Below, piece after piece: positions 26,329-34,657 of a DNA stretch of 64,000 nt. The notes beneath the pieces were generated by a model. That model was not told the origin of the DNA, did no database searches, and saw only the letters and a program-made list of their open reading frames with translations. The translations under genes and the position numbers were made by a program. The first letter of the stretch is position 1, and each line of letters begins with the position of its first letter. The stretch lies in contig JHVP01000015.1 in NCBI GenBank assembly GCA_000620205.1, positions 38,885 to 102,884 of the forward strand, in the 5' to 3' direction. Source of the stretch: Geodermatophilaceae bacterium URHA0031. Its GTDB lineage: Bacteria; Actinomycetota; Actinomycetes; Mycobacteriales; Geodermatophilaceae.

Positions 26329-27567
26329 GTGTCACCCCGCACCGTCCTCACCCCGTACCTCGACCTGTTCGCAGTCCCCGGCACCCGGGCGTTCTCCCTC
26401 ACCGGCCTGGTCGCCCGCGTGCCGATGGCGACCGTGGGCCTCGGCTCGGTCCTGCTCGTGCAGGGCGAGACCGGCAGCTACGCGCTGGCCGGTGCCGTCG
26501 CCGGCACCCTCTCCCTCTCCTTCGCCGTCGGGAGCCCGCAGTGGGCCCGGGCGATGGACCGGGTGGGCCAGAGCCGGGTGCTGCGCGGCACCGCGCTGCT
26601 CTACCTGGTCTTCGGGCTGGCGTTCGTCTCCGTCGTCCTCGCCGACGCGCCGCACTGGACGTGGTTCGCCCTCGCCGCGCTCAGCGGGGCCAGCGGTGCC
26701 AACGTCGGCTCGGTGGTCCGCAGCCGGTGGGCCAACGCGCTGCCCGACCCCGGGCAGCGCCAAACGGCGTTCGCGTTCGAGTCGGTCGCCGACGAGGTGG
26801 TGTTCGTCCTGGCGCCCCCGCTGGTCACCTTCCTGGCCGCCCTCATCGCGCCGCCGGTCGGCTTCCTCACCGGGCTGCTGCTCGGCGTGGCCGGCGGGCT
26901 CGCGCTCTCCCGGCTGGACGAGACCGCACCCCCGGTGACGGCGCGGGTGGCCGGTGAGCCGCGGACCCGGGTCCGGGTGCTCACCCCCGGGCTGATCGGG
27001 ATCGCCGTCACCTACCTGGCGGTCGGCACGGTGTTCGGCGCCATGGACGTCGTCGTCGTCGGCTTCGCGCAGGCCGAGGGCCGCGCCGCCGCGGCCGGGG
27101 TCGCGCTGTCCGCCTACGCCGGCGGCAGCCTGGTGGCCGGCCTGGTCTACGGCATCGTCCGCATCCCGGGCACGCTCGTCGGCCGCTTCGTGGGCACCGC
27201 GCTGCTCTTCGCCGTCGCCGCCCAGTCGCTGCACCTGGTCGGCTCGCTGCCGGCGCTGGTCGCGATCGCCTTCCTGGCCGGGCTCACCATCGCCCCGGTG
27301 CTCGTCGCGGGGATGTCCCTGGTGGAGGCCCGGGTGCCCCGCGCCGGGCTGACCGAGGGGCTGACCTGGACCTCGACCGGGCTGACCGTCGGGGTGACCG
27401 CCGGGTCCGCGCTGGCCGGGACGGCGGTCGACGAGTGGGGTGCGGAGGCTGCCTTCGCCGTCCCCGCGCTGGGGGCCGCCGTCGCCGGGGTGCTCGCCGT
27501 CGCGGCCTGGCTGGTGCTCCGCCGGACCGACGTCCGGACCGAGGTCGCGGCGGGGGCGACGTCGTGA
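26329..27567 (+). CDS. MFS-type exporter
   Basis: The 412-residue protein has about twelve hydrophobic segments and the compact loop pattern of major facilitator transporters (AGTLSLSFAVGSPQWARAMDRVG in the first half; a long central loop near residues 205-222). It resembles single-component drug/proton antiporters. Substrate cannot be predicted. GTG 26329 is taken because the preceding frame is non-hydrophobic. The stop overlaps the start of the Eis-like acetyltransferase (GTGA), suggesting joint handling of a xenobiotic. Confidence 0.82.
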   Translation: MSPRTVLTPYLDLFAVPGTRAFSLTGLVARVPMATVGLGSVLLVQGETGSYALAGAVAGTLSLSFAVGSPQWARAMDRVGQSRVLRGTALLYLVFGLAFVSVVLADAPHWTWFALAALSGASGANVGSVVRSRWANALPDPGQRQTAFAFESVADEVVFVLAPPLVTFLAALIAPPVGFLTGLLLGVAGGLALSRLDETAPPVTARVAGEPRTRVRVLTPGLIGIAVTYLAVGTVFGAMDVVVVGFAQAEGRAAAAGVALSAYAGGSLVAGLVYGIVRIPGTLVGRFVGTALLFAVAAQSLHLVGSLPALVAIAFLAGLTIAPVLVAGMSLVEARVPRAGLTEGLTWTSTGLTVGVTAGSALAGTAVDEWGAEAAFAVPALGAAVAGVLAVAAWLVLRRTDVRTEVAAGATS

Positions 27568-28748
27568 GCCCCCTCGTGCGCCCGTTGACCGTCGACGAGC
27601 TGCCGGCCGCCTGGGCGCTGGGCCGGCTGGCCTTCGGGGGCCCGGACGAACCGCCGCCCTCGGCGCTGCGCGAGGTCGACGGCGTGATCCGGTTCGGCGC
27701 CTTCGACGACGCCGGCCGGCTGGTCGGGAAGCTCACCGAGCTGCCGCACGAGCACTGGTGGGGCGGCCGGCGGGTGGTCTCGGCCGGGGTCAGCGGGGTC
27801 GCGGTGCGCCCGGAGAGCCGGGGCGGCGGCGTGGCCCGGGCGATGCTCCGCGCGCTGCTCGAGCACGCCCGGGCACGCGGCGCGGCGATCAGCGCGCTGT
27901 ACCCGACGGTCTCCGACGTCTACCGCTCCGCCGGCTGGGAGGTGGCCGGGGTCCTGGGCGCCGTCGAGCTGGACACCGCCGGGCTGCCGCGGCCGCGGGA
28001 CACCGGCGCGGTGGCGCTGCGGCCGGGGGACGCCGCCGACCTGCCGCTGGTCACCGACCTGTACGAGCAGGTCGCCCGCACCCAGGACGGTCTGCTCACC
28101 CGGCGCGGCGGCTTCTTCGACCTCGAGTCGTCGGACACCCCGCTGCCCCGCGGCGTCGACGCCCTCACCCTGGCCGAGGTCGACGGCGAGCTCACCGGCG
28201 CGCTGCTGTTCGGCCGGGGCCGCGGCTACGGCCCGGACGCGCGGCTGGACGTCAGCACGCTGCTGGCCCGCGACGCGGCGACCGCCCGGGCGCTGGCCGG
28301 CGTGCTCGCCGGCTGGCGGACGGTCACCCGCACCGTCCGGGTGCCGCTGCTGGCCGGTGACCCGTTCTCCGTCGTCCTGCCGCTGGAGCGGGCCGAGCAC
28401 TCCGGGCAGGTCTGGATGCACCGGCCGGTCGACGTCGTGCGGGCGGTGGAGACCCGCGGCTGGCCGGCGCACGTGCGGGGGCGGGTGGCGTTCCGGCTCG
28501 GCGACGCGCTGGCGCCGTGGAACGCCGGGGACTGGGAGCTCACCGTGGCCGACGGCGCAGGGGCGCTCACCCCGGCGGCGCGGGAGCCGGACCTGGCGCT
28601 GGACGTCCGCGGCTTCGGCGTCCTGTACTGCGGCGTGGGCACCGGCCGGTCGGCGGCCCAGGCGGGGCTGGTGGGAGGAACGGGCGACCCGGCAGCGTTG
28701 GACCTGCTGGCCAGTGGTCCCGCGGCGCAGTTGCTCGACTACTTCTGA
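27564..28748 (+). CDS. Eis-like GNAT acetyltransferase with SCP2 domain
   Basis: The 394-residue protein has the three-part Eis layout: an N-terminal GNAT domain with acetyl-CoA loop SGVAVRPESRGGGVARAML (about residues 76-94), a second GNAT-like domain, and a C-terminal sterol-carrier-like domain (RVAFRLGDALAPWNAGDWELTV). The chain ends in an aromatic carboxyl terminus (LLDYF), the place where Eis proteins put the catalytic carboxylate. Eis enzymes acetylate aminoglycosides and other amines at several positions. Coupling to an MFS exporter supports a detoxification role. Substrate is unknown. Confidence 0.83.
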   Translation: MSPLVRPLTVDELPAAWALGRLAFGGPDEPPPSALREVDGVIRFGAFDDAGRLVGKLTELPHEHWWGGRRVVSAGVSGVAVRPESRGGGVARAMLRALLEHARARGAAISALYPTVSDVYRSAGWEVAGVLGAVELDTAGLPRPRDTGAVALRPGDAADLPLVTDLYEQVARTQDGLLTRRGGFFDLESSDTPLPRGVDALTLAEVDGELTGALLFGRGRGYGPDARLDVSTLLARDAATARALAGVLAGWRTVTRTVRVPLLAGDPFSVVLPLERAEHSGQVWMHRPVDVVRAVETRGWPAHVRGRVAFRLGDALAPWNAGDWELTVADGAGALTPAAREPDLALDVRGFGVLYCGVGTGRSAAQAGLVGGTGDPAALDLLASGPAAQLLDYF

Positions 28749-28761
28749 CCGGCGACCGCCG

Positions 28762-28767
28762 TACAGT
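28762..28767 (+). promoter_or_regulatory. -10 box of prfC
   Basis: TACAGT would start transcription near 28774, with a leader of about 36 bases before ATG 28810. Confidence 0.45.
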
Positions 28768-28809
28768 CGGGGGCACACCCCGTTCCACCCGAGGAGACCT
28801 CGCACGTCC

Positions 28810-30414
28810 ATGAGCAGCCCGTCGATCGCCGCCGCCGCGGCCGAGGTGCTCCCCCAGGCAGCACGCCGGCGGACCTTCGCCGTCATCAGCCACCCGGACG
28901 CAGGCAAGTCGACGCTCACCGAGGCGCTCGCGCTGCACGCTCGGGTGATCGGTCAGGCCGGCGCGGTGCACGGCAAGGCCGGCCGGCGCGGCACGGTGTC
29001 GGACTGGATGGACATGGAGAAGGCCCGCGGCATCTCGATCACCTCGGCGGCCCTGCAGTTCGAGTACCGCGACGCGGTGGTCAACCTGCTGGACACCCCG
29101 GGGCACGCCGACTTCTCCGAGGACACCTACCGGGTGCTGACCGCCGTGGACGCCGCGGTGATGCTGATCGACGCCGCCAAGGGCCTCGAGGCGCAGACGA
29201 TGAAGCTGTTCGCGGTCTGCCGGCACCGCGGCATCCCGGTGATCACCGTGGTCAACAAGTGGGACCGCCCGGGCAAGGACGCCCTCGAGCTGATGGACGA
29301 GGTGAGCGAGCGCACCGGCCTGGTGCCCACCCCGCTCACCTGGCCGGTCGGCATCGCCGGTGACTTCCGCGGCGTGCTCGACCGCCGCGACGGCAGCTAC
29401 CACCGGTTCACCCGCACGGCCGGCGGCGCGACGATCGCGCCCGAGGAGGTGCTCACCGCCGCGGCTGCCGAGGCCCGCGAGGGCGTCGACTGGACCCGGG
29501 CGGTGGAGGAGGGTGAGCTGCTCGACGCCACCGAGGCCGACCACGACCAGGAGCGCTTCCTGGCCGGGGAGACGACGCCGGTCATCTTCGCCTCCGCGGT
29601 CTCCAACTTCGGCGTCGGCGCGCTGCTCGACGTCCTGGTCGACCTCGCCCCGCCGCCGTCCGGCCGGCCGGACGCCGACGGCGCCGTCCGCAAGCTCGAC
29701 GACCCGTTCAGCGCCTTCGTGTTCAAGGTGCAGTCGGGCATGGACGCCGCGCACCGCGACCGGCTGGCCTACATCCGGATCTGCTCCGGGGTGTTCGAGC
29801 GGGGCATGGTCGTCACCCACGCGACCACCGGCCGGCCGTTCGCCACCAAGTACGCCCAGCACGTGTTCGGCCGGGAGCGGGAGAGCGTGGACGTCGCCTA
29901 CCCCGGCGACGTCGTCGGCCTGGTCAACGCCAACGCGCTGTCGGTCGGGGACACCCTCTACGTCGACGCCAAGGTGCAGTTCCCGCCGCTGACGACGTTC
30001 GCCCCGGAGTACTTCGCGGTGATGCGCGGCAAGGACACCGCGAAGTTCAAGCAGTTCCGCCGCGGGATCGGCCAGCTGGACTCCGAGGGCGTGGCGCAGG
30101 TGCTGCGCTCGGACCGCCGCGGCGACCAGGCGCCGGTGCTCGCCGTCGTCGGGCCGATGCAGTTCGAGGTCGCCCAGCACCGGATGGAGTCCGAGTTCGG
30201 CGCGCCGGTGGAGCTGGACCGGCTGTCCTACACGATCGCCGTCCGCACCGACGCCGCCTCGGCCCCGGCGGTCGCCGCGGCGCGGGGCGTCGAGGTGCTG
30301 GAGCGCGAGGACGGCGAGCTGCTGGCGCTGTTCATGGACAAGTGGGACCTGCGGTCGCTGCAGCAGCGCAGCCCGGAGCTCACCCTCGAGCCGCTGGTGG
30401 CGGCCCAGCTCTGA
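28810..30414 (+). CDS. prfC: Peptide chain release factor 3
   Basis: The 534-residue translational GTPase shows G1 SHPDAGKSTLTEAL (residues 28-41), switch I RGISITSAALQF, G3 LLDTPGHADFSEDTY and G4 VNKWDRPGKD. RF3-specific C-terminal segments follow (FAPEYFAVMRGKDTAKFKQFRRGI; GPMQFEVAQHRMESEFG). RF3 recycles RF1/RF2 from terminated ribosomes. The length matches the family. ATG 28810 was chosen because the G1 region starts soon after. Its last 35 bases overlap the end of the convergent DinB-like gene. Confidence 0.94.
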   Translation: MSSPSIAAAAAEVLPQAARRRTFAVISHPDAGKSTLTEALALHARVIGQAGAVHGKAGRRGTVSDWMDMEKARGISITSAALQFEYRDAVVNLLDTPGHADFSEDTYRVLTAVDAAVMLIDAAKGLEAQTMKLFAVCRHRGIPVITVVNKWDRPGKDALELMDEVSERTGLVPTPLTWPVGIAGDFRGVLDRRDGSYHRFTRTAGGATIAPEEVLTAAAAEAREGVDWTRAVEEGELLDATEADHDQERFLAGETTPVIFASAVSNFGVGALLDVLVDLAPPPSGRPDADGAVRKLDDPFSAFVFKVQSGMDAAHRDRLAYIRICSGVFERGMVVTHATTGRPFATKYAQHVFGRERESVDVAYPGDVVGLVNANALSVGDTLYVDAKVQFPPLTTFAPEYFAVMRGKDTAKFKQFRRGIGQLDSEGVAQVLRSDRRGDQAPVLAVVGPMQFEVAQHRMESEFGAPVELDRLSYTIAVRTDAASAPAVAAARGVEVLEREDGELLALFMDKWDLRSLQQRSPELTLEPLVAAQL

Positions 30415-30970
30415 GGACCGTGTCGATGTCGGCCAGGTGGTGCCGGCCCTCGTGGGCGGCGTTGCGCAGCAGCCAGCGCACCGTCCGCACCTCGCCGGGC
30501 AGGCTCGCGGCCGGAGCGTGCGACGGCCGGTGGACACGGAGCACGCACCGCTCCCAGCCGTCCGGGCCGACCCGGCGCAGCTCGTCGGCGACCCCGGCCA
30601 CCGCTGCGGCCAGCTCGCCCAGCACGGCCGGGACGTCGCAGTCGGCGTAGCAGAAGCGCCGGGCGCGCAGGTCGTTGAGCATCGGCTCCAGCACCGGCAG
30701 CTCCTCGGTGCGCGCCCGGTGCAGGCGGATGGTGCTGGTGACGTACACGTCGCGCAGGTGGCACAGGTACTCGGCGGCCGACCAGGTGGCCGGGTCCGGC
30801 CGGCGGCGGAGCGCGGCGTCCGGCCGGCCGGAGACCAGCGCCCGGGCCCGCCCGGGGACGGCCCGGACGACGGCGGCGGCGACGTCCACGGGGAGCGCGG
30901 CGAAGTCCAGGCCGCAGGCGGTGCAGACGTGGTCCTCCGCCGGCAGCGGCGGGACGGCGGCGGTCGTCAT
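30380..30970 (-). CDS. DinB-superfamily protein
   Basis: The 196-residue protein has the four-helix DinB pattern with candidate metal-ligand His residues: WSAAEYLCHLRDVYVTSTIRLHRA near residue 70 and NAAHEGRHHLADIDTVL near 172. A CxxC pair (CTACG) lies at residues 17-20. DinB-like enzymes are metal-dependent thiol transferases or hydrolases; actinobacterial members often use mycothiol, which is inference here. It overlaps the prfC end by 35 bases in the convergent sense, with both frames intact. Confidence 0.78.
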   Translation of the reverse strand: MTTAAVPPLPAEDHVCTACGLDFAALPVDVAAAVVRAVPGRARALVSGRPDAALRRRPDPATWSAAEYLCHLRDVYVTSTIRLHRARTEELPVLEPMLNDLRARRFCYADCDVPAVLGELAAAVAGVADELRRVGPDGWERCVLRVHRPSHAPAASLPGEVRTVRWLLRNAAHEGRHHLADIDTVLRAGPPPAARG

Positions 30971-30997
30971 GGCCCCATGCTGCTGTAGAGAGTCCCC

Positions 30998-31921
30998 ATG
31001 ACCACCCGTCGTCCGCCGGGCGCCCGACCGGAGCCGCCCGCCGCCATCCGCCCGGCCACCCCGCCGCCGCTGGACGCCGGCACCCGCGCCGAGCGGGCGG
31101 CCGCCAACGCCGGGCTGCCCACGGTGGAGTTCGCCGAGGCCACGCCGTACGAGACCTACGTCGGCGTGCGCCAGCTGCAGGCGCTGGTGCGCACCGTGAC
31201 CGACTCCCCGGCCGAGCCGGCGTTCCTGGTCGTCACCCAGGTCATGGAGCTGTGGTTCACGCTGCTGCGCCGCGAGTGGGAGCTGGCCCAGCGGCAGCTG
31301 CGGGCCGACGACCTGGACGGCGCGGTCGCCTCGATCCGCCGCTCGGTGCACCACCTGCGGTCGCTGGACGCCAGCTGGGGGTCGCTGCTCTGGCTCACCC
31401 CGGCCGAGTTCAACGGCTTCCGCGACCAGCTGGGCGAGGCGTCGGGCTTCCAGTCCTACGAGTACCGGCACGTGGAGTTCCTGCTGGGGCTCAAGGCGGA
31501 GTCCGTCGTCCGGCCGCACCGCGGGCTGCCCGTCGTGCACGCCGACCTGCTCCGCGCGCTGGCCGGGCCGTCGCTGGAGGACGACGTCCTGGCGTACCTG
31601 GCGCGGCGCGGGCTGCCGGTGCCGACCGCCGTCCTGGAGCGGGACCGGTCCGTCACCCACGAGCCGGACCCGGCGGTCACCGGGCTGTGGTCCGACGTCT
31701 ACCGGGACCCGCGCCCGTCCAACGAGCTGTTCGCACTGGGGGAGGCGCTCACCGACGTCGCCGAGGTGTTCACCACCTGGCGGCAGCGGCACGTCACCGC
31801 CGTCCGCCGGGCGATGGGGGCCAAGCCCGGCAGCGGTGGCTCCGCCGGCCTGGTCTGGCTCGAGCGCAGCGCCGCCCGCGTCGTCTTCCCCGACCTCTGG
31901 GCCGCCCGCACCACCGTCTGA
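30998..31921 (+). CDS. kynA: Tryptophan 2,3-dioxygenase
   Basis: The 307-residue heme enzyme has the TDO motifs YETYVGVRQLQAL, VTQVMELWFTLLRREW, FRDQLGEASGFQSYEYRHVEFLLG and, at the C-terminus, TWRQRHVTAVRRAMGAKPGSGGSAG and FPDLWAAR. His in WRQRHV is the usual heme ligand. It opens the tryptophan indole ring to N-formylkynurenine. Kynureninase and formamidase are not nearby. TAGAGA lies 6 nt before ATG 30998, suggesting a leaderless mRNA. The N-terminal 45 residues are Pro/Ala-rich. Confidence 0.9.
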   Translation: MTTRRPPGARPEPPAAIRPATPPPLDAGTRAERAAANAGLPTVEFAEATPYETYVGVRQLQALVRTVTDSPAEPAFLVVTQVMELWFTLLRREWELAQRQLRADDLDGAVASIRRSVHHLRSLDASWGSLLWLTPAEFNGFRDQLGEASGFQSYEYRHVEFLLGLKAESVVRPHRGLPVVHADLLRALAGPSLEDDVLAYLARRGLPVPTAVLERDRSVTHEPDPAVTGLWSDVYRDPRPSNELFALGEALTDVAEVFTTWRQRHVTAVRRAMGAKPGSGGSAGLVWLERSAARVVFPDLWAARTTV

Positions 31922-31931
31922 CCCCTCCTCC

Positions 31932-32020
31932 GCCGAAAGCGCGCTGCTGGTGGCCGGAGGTGCCGCCCAAAGCGCGCTTGTGGTGGCCGGGGGTGCCGCC
32001 GAAAGCGCGCCTTCGGTGCT
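31932..32020. repeat. Array A: tandem repeats of 33-bp period with hairpin cores
   Basis: The motif AAAGCGCGC recurs at 31936, 31969 and 32002, exactly 33 bases apart, with units GCCGAAAGCGCGCTGCTGGT, GCCCAAAGCGCGCTTGTGGT and GCCGAAAGCGCGCCTTCGGT. Each unit can form a short stem around GCGCGC. It occupies the gap between the convergent ends of kynA and the DUF559 gene and looks like array B at 32954-33085. A terminator role is likely. Confidence 0.75.
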
Positions 32021-32892
32021 CATCGGGTCGCGGTGAGGACGGCGTCGCGGATCCGCTGGACGACGGCCGCCATGTCCCGCAGGTCCGCCGCGACGATCCG
32101 GATGACCCGCCAACCTGCTGCTGCCAGCGCGGCGAGGCGCTCGGCGTCCTCGGGGACCTGGTCGTCGTCGAAGTGGTACGCCCCGTCGTACTCCACCGCC
32201 AGGCGCAGCTCGGGCCAGGCGAAGTCGACCCTCCCCACGAAGAGCCCCCGGTCGTACACCTCGTACTGCGGCACCGGGGACAGGCCGGCCAGCACCAGCG
32301 CCACCCGGACCCACGACTCGGGCGGCGACTCCGCACGCGGGTCCACGAGTGCGACAGCCCGCCGCACCCGCGTCACGCCCCACCGGCCCACCCCGTCCGC
32401 GGCTGCTGCCGCCAGTCCCGCCAGGCTCAGCTCCTCCGCCCGCACCATCCCGTCGAGGGCGGCCACCGCCGTGGCCAGCGGCTCGAGTGCGGCGACGTCC
32501 CAGGCAGTGCGCAGTGCGCTGGTGACCGGGACGTCGTCGTGCGTCGTCACATCGCCCGGGGTCAACGGCGCACGGTGGACGCGCACCCCGTTCGGCCCCC
32601 GCCAGCGCACGTCCGAGGGGCACACCACGGTGACCGGATCGGTGACGCGGGCGAAGGGGGCGCAGTACCAGGCGGCTGCTGAGTGACCACCGATGGCGGC
32701 GCCCTCCGGCAGCAGCAACGCGGCTCCCCGCGCCCTCAGCTGGTGGTCGTAGGTCAGCGCCGGGTCGGCGTACACGCCCCGGACCAGCCGTCGGTAGCTC
32801 AGCGCCCGGAGCCGCTCGCGGGTGAGGTGGCCGGCCGCGATGGCATGGCTGCCCAGGAAGACGCCGGTGAGGTGGGTGTCGCGTCGAGGCAC
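32020..32892 (-). CDS. AbiEi-like HTH protein with C-terminal DUF559 nuclease-like domain
   Basis: The 290-residue protein has an N-terminal AbiEi/type IV antitoxin-like winged helix (GHLTRERLRALSYRRLVRGVYADP). A middle domain follows (IGGHSAAAWYCAPFARVTDPVTVV), then a C-terminal DUF559 domain of the Vsr/PD-(D/E)XK fold. The candidate active-site residues are present: E in PPESWVRVAL, D in VGRVDFAWPEL and E in LRLAVEYDGAYHF. Such proteins are numerous in actinobacteria without a known partner. No toxin gene is adjacent. GTG 32892 is chosen; GTG 32910 is possible. Tandem hairpin arrays flank it on both sides, which suggests possible insertion as a unit. Confidence 0.78.
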   Translation of the reverse strand: MPRRDTHLTGVFLGSHAIAAGHLTRERLRALSYRRLVRGVYADPALTYDHQLRARGAALLLPEGAAIGGHSAAAWYCAPFARVTDPVTVVCPSDVRWRGPNGVRVHRAPLTPGDVTTHDDVPVTSALRTAWDVAALEPLATAVAALDGMVRAEELSLAGLAAAAADGVGRWGVTRVRRAVALVDPRAESPPESWVRVALVLAGLSPVPQYEVYDRGLFVGRVDFAWPELRLAVEYDGAYHFDDDQVPEDAERLAALAAAGWRVIRIVAADLRDMAAVVQRIRDAVLTATR

Positions 32893-32953
32893 GGCGGAAG
32901 GGTGACCCACATACGGCCGTCGCCGGGTCCGTTGTCCACAGGCAGGCGCTCGG

Positions 32954-33085
32954 CGCCCACCAAAAGCGTGCCTTTGGCGGGATGACCGCCCACCGAAGGC
33001 GCGCTTTCGGCGGGAGGACCGCCCACCAAAGGCGCGCTTTCGGCGGGACGACGACCCACGCGAAAACGTGCTCTCGGTGGGCAGG
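32954..33085. repeat. Array B: four 33-bp-period hairpin repeats
   Basis: CGCCCACC-type units begin at 32954, 32987, 33020 and, degenerate, 33053, an exact 33-base period. Units such as CCCACCGAAGGCGCGCTTTC followed by GGCGGG fold into near-perfect stems. The array lies just after the stop of the minus-strand LLM oxidoreductase gene and upstream of the DUF559 gene. It shares its core with array A and the palindrome at 19696-19717. Confidence 0.78.
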
Positions 33086-33088
33086 GGG

Positions 33089-34078
33089 TCAGAGGCGGGG
33101 GAGCACCTGCTCGCCGAGGACGGTGACCGCGGCGACCGGGTCCGGCCCGAGCGGGGGGCCGAAGGACAGATGGGTGGCGCCCTGCTCCTGCAGCCAGCGG
33201 CAGCGGCGCACGACCTCGTCGGCGTCCCCGGCGATGCCCAGCCGCAGCATCTCCGGGGTGACCAGGTCGGTGGCCCGCTCCGGCTCACCGGCGGACAGCG
33301 CGGCCTGGATCTCGGCGAAGTCCTCGACCGCCAGCCCGGCCCGGGACAGCAGGTACGGGGAGAACGAGGCGCCGTAGTAGGCGATCTTCTCCGCCAGGGC
33401 CCGCTCGGCCCGGGCCGCGTCGTCGTCGACCGACACCCAGAAGGCGGCGGCGACGTCGACGTCGGCCGGGTCGCGGCCGGCGTCGCGGGCACCGGCGTGC
33501 ACCAGGTCCCGGGCGACCGGGAAGTGCTCGGGCGGGTAGAGCAGCGGCAGCACGCCCTCGGCCTCGGCGCCGGACATCTGCAGCATCTTCGGGCTCATCG
33601 CGCCCACGTAGACCGGGGCGGGCGCGCCCAGCGGGAAGCGCAGGTGGGCCTCGGGGGTCCAGTCGTCCCCGGCGCCGGGGACGTCGGAGGGCCGGTCGCC
33701 CCGGCCCAGCGCGCGCACCGCCCGGACGGACTCCCGGGTGCGGGTCAGCGGCAGCGGGCGCGGGATGCCGGCCCAGCCGAGGAACTCCTCGGCGCCGGCC
33801 GCCAGCCCGAGCAGGAACCGGCCGCCGGAGACCTCCTGCAGGGTGGCGGCGAGCATCGCCAGCTCGGCGGGGTGCACCGAGTACGGGTTCATGATCCCGA
33901 TGCCCAGACCGATCCGGGACGTCCGCACCGCCGCCGCGGTCACCATCACCGGCGCCGAGCGCAGGAAGAGGTCGTCGGAGACCCAGACCTGGTCGAACCC
34001 CAGGGCCTCGGCGGCGACGACCAGGTCGACGTACTCCGCCACCGGCAGGTCGTTGTTCAGCCGCAGGCTGGTCGTCAC
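33089..34078 (-). CDS. LLM-class (probable F420-dependent) oxidoreductase
   Basis: The 329-residue TIM-barrel protein belongs to the luciferase-like monooxygenase class: LVVAAEALGFDQVWVSDDLF, SRIGLGIGIMNPYSVHPAELAMLAATLQEVSGGRFLLGL (in two segments) and APVYVGAMSPKMLQMSG. In actinobacteria most such proteins use coenzyme F420, fewer FMN. Substrate is unknown. GTG 34078 shares GTGA with the stop of the RidA-like gene, so they form one operon, as often seen in pyrimidine or flavin catabolic loci, though no other such genes are here. Confidence 0.8.
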   Translation of the reverse strand: MTTSLRLNNDLPVAEYVDLVVAAEALGFDQVWVSDDLFLRSAPVMVTAAAVRTSRIGLGIGIMNPYSVHPAELAMLAATLQEVSGGRFLLGLAAGAEEFLGWAGIPRPLPLTRTRESVRAVRALGRGDRPSDVPGAGDDWTPEAHLRFPLGAPAPVYVGAMSPKMLQMSGAEAEGVLPLLYPPEHFPVARDLVHAGARDAGRDPADVDVAAAFWVSVDDDAARAERALAEKIAYYGASFSPYLLSRAGLAVEDFAEIQAALSAGEPERATDLVTPEMLRLGIAGDADEVVRRCRWLQEQGATHLSFGPPLGPDPVAAVTVLGEQVLPRL

Positions 34079-34473
34079 GAGGAGGCCCCCGTGCACGCGT
34101 CCAGCTCCACCTCGACGAGGAAGCCCTCGCCGATCAGCCCGGCCACGAACAGCGTGGTGTTGGCCGGCGCGACCGCGCCGAGCACGTCGGCGTGCGCCCG
34201 CGCGGCGCCCTCCCAGTCGGCTCCGGGCGCCAGCAGCAGCCGGGTGCGCAGCACCTGCTCGGGGCCGGCGCCGAGGGCCCCGGCCGCCTCGACGGCCCGC
34301 CGCAGCGCGGCGCGGGCCTGGGCGTGGGTGTCCCCGGGGTGCGCCGCCGTCCCGTCCGGGCCGGTGTCGGTGGTGCCGCTGACGGCGATGCAGCACCCGG
34401 CGCGCGCCGCTCGGCTGTAGCCCGCGGCCGACTCCCACCCGGTGCCGTCGGTGATCCGCTGGAGCTGTGCCAC
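34075..34473 (-). CDS. RidA-like protein lacking the catalytic arginine
   Basis: The 132-residue protein has the YjgF/RidA chorismate-mutase-like fold: SRAARAGCCIAVSGTTDTG, AQARAALRRAVEAAGALG and a final strand FLVEVELDACTG. Where active RidA proteins have P-x-R-(S/T)-T, this one reads APANTTLFVAGL, so the Arg that holds the imine substrate is Asn. It is therefore probably not a 2-iminobutanoate deaminase but one of the Rid subgroups without that activity. It is coupled to the LLM oxidoreductase gene. GTG 34473 has GAGGG upstream. Confidence 0.78.
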   Translation of the reverse strand: MAQLQRITDGTGWESAAGYSRAARAGCCIAVSGTTDTGPDGTAAHPGDTHAQARAALRRAVEAAGALGAGPEQVLRTRLLLAPGADWEGAARAHADVLGAVAPANTTLFVAGLIGEGFLVEVELDACTGASS

Positions 34474-34657
34474 GTGCCCTCTTCCTGCCCGACGACGGTC
34501 CCGCCACCGTACTGAGCAGCCCCGCGGGCATTCCCGCCGGCGCGGTGAGATGCCTCGCGGGTAGGACGGCGACGGCCGGGGTACGCGGGACACCAGGCTG
34601 GTCGCGCCCGAACGCCCACGCGCCGCCTCCCATCCGTCCCACCCTGGAGGACCCCGC

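Noticed and set aside
30380..30414. Possible frameshift because prfC and the DinB-like gene overlap
   Set aside because: Both frames are complete and end with normal C-termini; a short convergent overlap is the simpler explanation, as at 38929-38954 and 56141-56166.
31836..32036. Short protein formed by the 33-bp repeats (ESALLVAGGAA-type units)
   Set aside because: It reads through the kynA end and the repeat array with no RBS; the period of 33 simply preserves any frame.
31932..33085. Possible CRISPR array
   Set aside because: The 33-base period consists of whole degenerate units without unique spacers between constant repeats, and no cas genes are present.
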